Positions 5,165 to 8,178 of a stretch of DNA of 8,178 bases are shown here, piece by piece; the stretch's first letter is position 1; the number at the start of each line of letters is the position of its first letter. The stretch is from Anaerobacillus sp. (lineage in GTDB: Bacteria; Bacillota; Bacilli; Bacillales_H; Anaerobacillaceae): positions 1 to 8,178 of the forward strand of contig SKOL01000116.1 of assembly GCA_007120055.1 (NCBI GenBank). The letters are read 5' to 3'. The notes beneath the pieces were generated by a model. It did no database searches. It was not told where the DNA came from and worked only from the letters and a program-made list of their open reading frames with translations. Position numbers and translations under genes: made by a program.

Positions 5165-7792
5165 CTATTCTTTCTTATTATTAAGAAAGTACAAAATGAT
5201 CAACACGAATAAGCCGGTATTAACCCAAGCAAATAGACTAGTAAACTCGATCCATTCGGGATAAGAGACTATACCTAAACCAATAAAGGCATTTAAGGTG
5301 ACGATTGGAAAAAAGATCGCCGAAATTTTTGTGAATCTACTTGCCGTGATTGATTTAGTGTAATCATCGAGAGTAGACACTTGTTCCAACACCTCGTTAT
5401 GTAACATGTCTGTCTCAAGGATTGTCGACCATTTTTTATATTTTTCCATTCCTATCTCGTCATTTGTAATTTGCGAATACCAACCCTGCACAATAAATTC
5501 TAACAACGTTTTCCGTAAATTACTGATTTCCACATGACTTTTTTTATCTTGTTTAAACTTGATGGTTGATAATTGTCTTGAAAAACTCATAAAGGCATAC
5601 CTTTGGTGTAATGCCATCATATAAATATCAAAATCAATCGATATATAATGGTCAAAAATAAAGGTTTGATTATCACTTTCCGCCTTTGCTTGTTTTTCAG
5701 GTAATACAGAAAGGTCATTTTCAATTAAAAGTAATGCGCTACCTGCTTTACTAAATCCGAATATTGCATTTTTGTTTAAATCATAGAACATTCTCTTCAG
5801 TGTTTCTTTCATATGTTTGCTGTTAGAATCAAAAGAGCTGTCCCAATATGAATTACTACATAATTTATAAAGAATTTCTTCTTTGTCAGCTGTAAAAAAT
5901 GTTTTGCCATCAAGGACAATGCTCGTATAGCTCAACCCTTTTTCATAGGCTTTAAAATAATAAGAAAACAGTCTTGGATCAATTTGATTTAAGTAATGTT
6001 CCGTTATTATTTGTTTCTCATTCCATTTGTTACATAGATGATGATTTATTCTAAGTAGTGATTGTAATTGAATATTTACATTAGGATTATTACTTGTGAT
6101 GTTCGTATCGATAATAAAAAAACCTACTCCAAATTTAAATAAAAGAATTTCTTCTTGTTCGACATCCAAGCTGACCCCTTGTTTGGATAAATACTCATCA
6201 GATTTTACTAATTCTCTTGTGTTAAAAACATCTTTGTTTTTATTAAATTTGAAATGACTACAATACCCAGGGTCGCTAGAAGATTTATCTGTTCCAAATA
6301 AATAATTTTGGATGTATGGTCTAAAATACGAACGATACTCCTCATCTTTTTGTACACAATCCAAAATTTTATGGTTGTTGTCTCTAAGTTCTTGAACAAT
6401 TTCCTCATATTTATTAGAACAAAAGTGGAAAGGATAGATTATTTTAGTACTGTTTTTTTTTATTCTTGGCTGCGTAAAATTTTTTGCTATTTTTTTAATT
6501 TCTTCTAATGTTAGTAAACTACCTTTTCGAGGTGAATCAACGATAGTATAAGCTGCACTACGGCCGTCGTACCAAGGATCTTCGTTTGTACACCACTCAT
6601 CATCAAAGCGTCTTTTTTCCCTACTTCTCCAAAGGGGAGATTTATCTTCTAGAATCTGTTTTTCCTTTTCACATTCAGCAATCTCTAAACTTTCCCCCAA
6701 TCCTTTTAATGAAACACTACTTGTGGGATCTACTGAAATTATTACTCTTGTAATAGGGATATGTAATGACTTTAATTCAGTTGCTAATTGTGTTTTATCA
6801 GCGGAAACATCGAAAGGAATAAACGTAAAAACATAACCTTTTCCTGATGGTGATTGGGCATCTTTACGAGCCCAAAGCTTATGAAGACAACATGTAGGAG
6901 GTCGCTCAAAAATTAATCCATCTACTTCAATTAGGCGATCTTCCCCATCCCTTTTCGGTAGCCTGATCTTTATTTTTTCACAAGAGTTCTTTTTATCATT
7001 TAGATACTTTTTATAATCCTCATTAACTAACAACATTTCTTCCTTGAAATCATTATTTCTTTCAAGGATTGTCGGACTATAAAGGCTATTTTCTGGCTCG
7101 CTTAGTTCGTTTAACCGCTTCATTAAACACTCGATTAACTGTAAACCGCGCAACATTAATTGTTGATTTAATTCTTTGTTTTTCAAATAAGTATTTTTTT
7201 GAAACTTTTCATCTTGTTTTAACTTAGCGTCGATCACTTCACCCATTGATAGGGTAATCGTATATGGAGTAATTAATTGTTCGTAATTAATGCCCATTTC
7301 ACCAGAGTCGATTTTGACTGCATAATCAACAAGTTTCTCGTAATTTGGCGGAAACTGCCCATTGCTTAAAAACTCCCTCGCTAAGTAAGCTGAGGCAAAA
7401 CAATCAAAATCTGGTTCGCTATGAACAATGACATTAAATTCATTTTCTACTTTAGATAACTGTTCTAGATTACTTGAACAAAGTGTCAAAAGGCTAGTCG
7501 TACTCATATACTTCTCATCATTAATTTCAATTCCATTTGTAAATTGATGGTGATCAAATGCTCCTGCCGTAAGTAAATTCCCGACATCGAAAAACAAGGT
7601 AGTTTCCATACATAAATATGCTTCTTTAAGCTCCTCACCTGTAACTTCAATAACATGTTTAGCCACGAAAATAACATCTTGATCTTTAGTTTTTAAGAAA
7701 AAATACTCTTTCTCATTGTGTGTCCTTATTTCAACTTTTGAGCCTTGACCAATAAAAAAATAGTTAAATTTTATATGTCTTAAACTTTCCAT
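5165..7792 (-). CDS. DHH-type phosphoesterase fused to CorA-like membrane domain
   Basis: 875 aa. Residues about 60-420 are DHH-superfamily-like: FFDVG (67-71), FDHHQ (79-83), HSEPDFD (124-130) and KIDSGEMG (160-167) supply metal ligands. Further on, ISVDP (352-356), GLGESLE (364-370) and DPWYDGRSAAYTIVDSPRKG (405-424) look like the rest of that catalytic unit. The members of this superfamily cleave phosphodiesters in linear or cyclic nucleotides and short RNAs. Residues about 450-875 resemble the CorA family: an alpha/beta cytoplasmic part (LFKFGVGFFIID, 551-562), long helices, then two C-terminal membrane helices (about 823-843 and 849-870) and a short basic tail. The GMN motif of Mg2+ channels is absent, so this is probably an effector, not a transporter. 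ATG 7792 has GAGGTG 4 nt upstream. It is the first gene of the accessory block. A run of nine A at 6453-6461 lies at the domain boundary. Confidence 0.75.
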   Translation of the reverse strand: MESLRHIKFNYFFIGQGSKVEIRTHNEKEYFFLKTKDQDVIFVAKHVIEVTGEELKEAYLCMETTLFFDVGNLLTAGAFDHHQFTNGIEINDEKYMSTTSLLTLCSSNLEQLSKVENEFNVIVHSEPDFDCFASAYLAREFLSNGQFPPNYEKLVDYAVKIDSGEMGINYEQLITPYTITLSMGEVIDAKLKQDEKFQKNTYLKNKELNQQLMLRGLQLIECLMKRLNELSEPENSLYSPTILERNNDFKEEMLLVNEDYKKYLNDKKNSCEKIKIRLPKRDGEDRLIEVDGLIFERPPTCCLHKLWARKDAQSPSGKGYVFTFIPFDVSADKTQLATELKSLHIPITRVIISVDPTSSVSLKGLGESLEIAECEKEKQILEDKSPLWRSREKRRFDDEWCTNEDPWYDGRSAAYTIVDSPRKGSLLTLEEIKKIAKNFTQPRIKKNSTKIIYPFHFCSNKYEEIVQELRDNNHKILDCVQKDEEYRSYFRPYIQNYLFGTDKSSSDPGYCSHFKFNKNKDVFNTRELVKSDEYLSKQGVSLDVEQEEILLFKFGVGFFIIDTNITSNNPNVNIQLQSLLRINHHLCNKWNEKQIITEHYLNQIDPRLFSYYFKAYEKGLSYTSIVLDGKTFFTADKEEILYKLCSNSYWDSSFDSNSKHMKETLKRMFYDLNKNAIFGFSKAGSALLLIENDLSVLPEKQAKAESDNQTFIFDHYISIDFDIYMMALHQRYAFMSFSRQLSTIKFKQDKKSHVEISNLRKTLLEFIVQGWYSQITNDEIGMEKYKKWSTILETDMLHNEVLEQVSTLDDYTKSITASRFTKISAIFFPIVTLNAFIGLGIVSYPEWIEFTSLFAWVNTGLFVLIILYFLNNKKE
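6453..6461 (-). promoter_or_regulatory. A9 run at a domain boundary, possible slippage site
   Basis: The coding strand has nine consecutive A (codons AUA AAA AAA AAC, residues 444-447), between the phosphoesterase and CorA-like halves. One extra A leads to a TAA three codons on (AAA CAG TAC TAA); one missing A also leads to a nearby TAA (ACA GTA CTA AAA TAA). RNA polymerase slippage in either direction would therefore yield the phosphoesterase half alone, about 450 aa. Function is inferred; the composition of the window is AT-rich and the run could be incidental. Confidence 0.3.
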
Positions 7793-7806
7793 ATTTCACC
7801 TCTTAA

Positions 7807-7950
7807 GGGACAGGGGGACAGGTTCATCGTCCCAGTTAATTTGTCCTTCCTCTACTTCTTTGTTTCATACCTACCACTTCGCGAACATAATCGGCTTCTT
7901 GTACCTTGCGCCTTACTTCTGCTGGGACAAGGTACCTGCCCCCATGTCCC
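7807..7950. repeat. REPIN-like element: inverted 28-bp pair
   Basis: The arm at 7807-7834 and the reverse complement of the arm at 7923-7950 match at 23 of 28 positions. Both begin GGGACA, share a CAGGT core and end GTCCCA. Each arm also has self-complementary ends (GGGAC/GTCCC). The 88 bp between them completes a two-arm element of about 144 bp, the form of REPINs mobilised by REP-associated tyrosine transposases. Similar GGGACAGG.AC repeats are common in Bacillaceae. No transposase is present. The element occupies the leader of the DHH-CorA gene; its near arm ends about 14 bp before that gene's start codon. Confidence 0.6.
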
Positions 7951-7952
7951 AT
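7836..7952 (-). other. Doubtful 38-codon basic ORF inside the REPIN-like element
   Basis: ATG 7952 to a TAA at 7836, reading GGRYLVPAEVRRKVQEADYV and ending in a basic tail (MKQRSRGRTN). It starts inside the right repeat arm and has no ribosome binding site. The middle has a helical, gene-like look and could be the leftover 3' end of a protein once flanked by the repeats. It is more likely a remnant or a chance frame than a translated gene. Confidence 0.2.
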
Positions 7953-7956
7953 TAAA

Positions 7957-7985
7957 TTTCTAATCGATTAAAATTGCTAGATCAA
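7957..7985 (-). promoter_or_regulatory. Weak candidate promoter for the DHH-CorA gene
   Basis: On the minus strand TTGATC (7985-7980) and TAGAAA (7962-7957) are separated by 17 bp, each a 4/6 match to sigma-A boxes. It overlaps the stop codon of the solute-binding protein gene. Transcription from here would carry the whole REPIN-like hairpin in the leader of the DHH-CorA mRNA. No better candidate is visible between the two genes. Confidence 0.25.
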
Positions 7986-8178
7986 TAATAATACACAATC
8001 TCCTCATACGTCCCGTCTTCCTTCAATTCATCGATGGCAGCTTCGATTTTCATGAAGAGTTCCTTGTTAGGGGATTTTTTTGAAAATGCTAAATAAGAAG
8101 GTCTACCTTCTAAATAAAACGGGGAAGATAATGCATCATATTCATTTTGATCGATTAAATATTCTCCCTCTTTTTCAG
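7982..8178 (-). CDS. Amino-acid-type solute-binding protein, C-terminal part
   Basis: The last 64 codons of a gene that enters from the right edge. The protein reads EGEYLIDQNEYDALSSPFYL, then EGRPSYLAFSKKSPNKELFM and KIEAAIDELKEDGTYEEIVYYY before TGA. The SKKSPN turn, the KIEAAIDELKEDGTY helix and the final aromatic residues are the usual end of family 3 extracellular solute-binding proteins (SBP_bac_3), which deliver amino acids to ABC importers or act as sensor domains. The start, lipoprotein signal and ligand-binding site are outside the window. It is read in the same direction as the accessory block but is an unrelated housekeeping-type gene, and likely marks the edge of the inserted block. 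Confidence 0.75.
   Translation of the reverse strand, partial: EKEGEYLIDQNEYDALSSPFYLEGRPSYLAFSKKSPNKELFMKIEAAIDELKEDGTYEEIVYYY

Noticed and set aside
6208..6508. Two overlapping short frames, one on each strand, inside the DHH-CorA gene
   Set aside because: Both are shadows of the 875-aa gene, with no ribosome binding sites.
5165..7792. Reading the fusion protein as a Mg2+ transporter
   Set aside because: The GMN motif is missing and most of the chain is a phosphoesterase-like domain.

Overview
The window is AT-rich, with strong AGGAGG-type ribosome binding sites, TTG starts and decayed mobile DNA of kinds familiar from Bacillaceae. A low-GC Gram-positive (Bacillus-like) chromosome is the best guess. 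Every intact gene lies on the minus strand, so the biological reading order runs from high to low coordinates.

Layout in that order. At 8178-7982 is the C-terminal end of an extracellular amino-acid-type solute-binding protein. At 7952-7807 is a small intergenic element bounded by two inverted 28-bp REP-like sequences (REPIN-like). At 7792-1795 is a four-gene accessory block. Its genes are: (1) an 875-aa fusion of a DHH-type phosphoesterase with a CorA-like two-helix membrane domain; (2) a 324-aa HEPN plus TIR/nucleoside-deoxyribosyltransferase-like protein, 30 bp further on; (3) after a 212-bp gap (4159-3948) holding a palindrome and a possible promoter, a ~412-aa protein with a second HEPN-like RX4H motif and an unrecognised C-terminal half; (4) a ~301-aa class I SAM-dependent methyltransferase starting 8 bp after gene 3 stops. 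Bases 1794-618 hold no intact gene. They are a graveyard: two pieces of an Rpn-type PD-(D/E)XK nuclease/transposase, a truncated and frameshifted IS607-type TnpA, short repeats, a terminator and an orphan SOS (LexA/DinR) box. At 617-1 is an unrecognised gene broken by one frameshift near position 180 and cut by the window edge.

The block at 7792-1795 is the part worth attention. It combines a membrane-pore-like CorA module fused to a nucleotide phosphodiesterase-like domain, a HEPN-TIR/NDT-like effector, another HEPN-like protein and a SAM-binding enzyme. This resembles the parts list of nucleotide-signal abortive-infection systems. In type III CRISPR loci, CorA effectors are gated by SAM-AMP and occur beside a DHH-type phosphodiesterase (NrN). 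Here there is no Cas10, no CRISPR array and no recognisable signal synthase. The proposal that these four genes form a stand-alone, non-CRISPR antiviral or stress-response system is an inference from domain content and gene order, not something the sequence proves.
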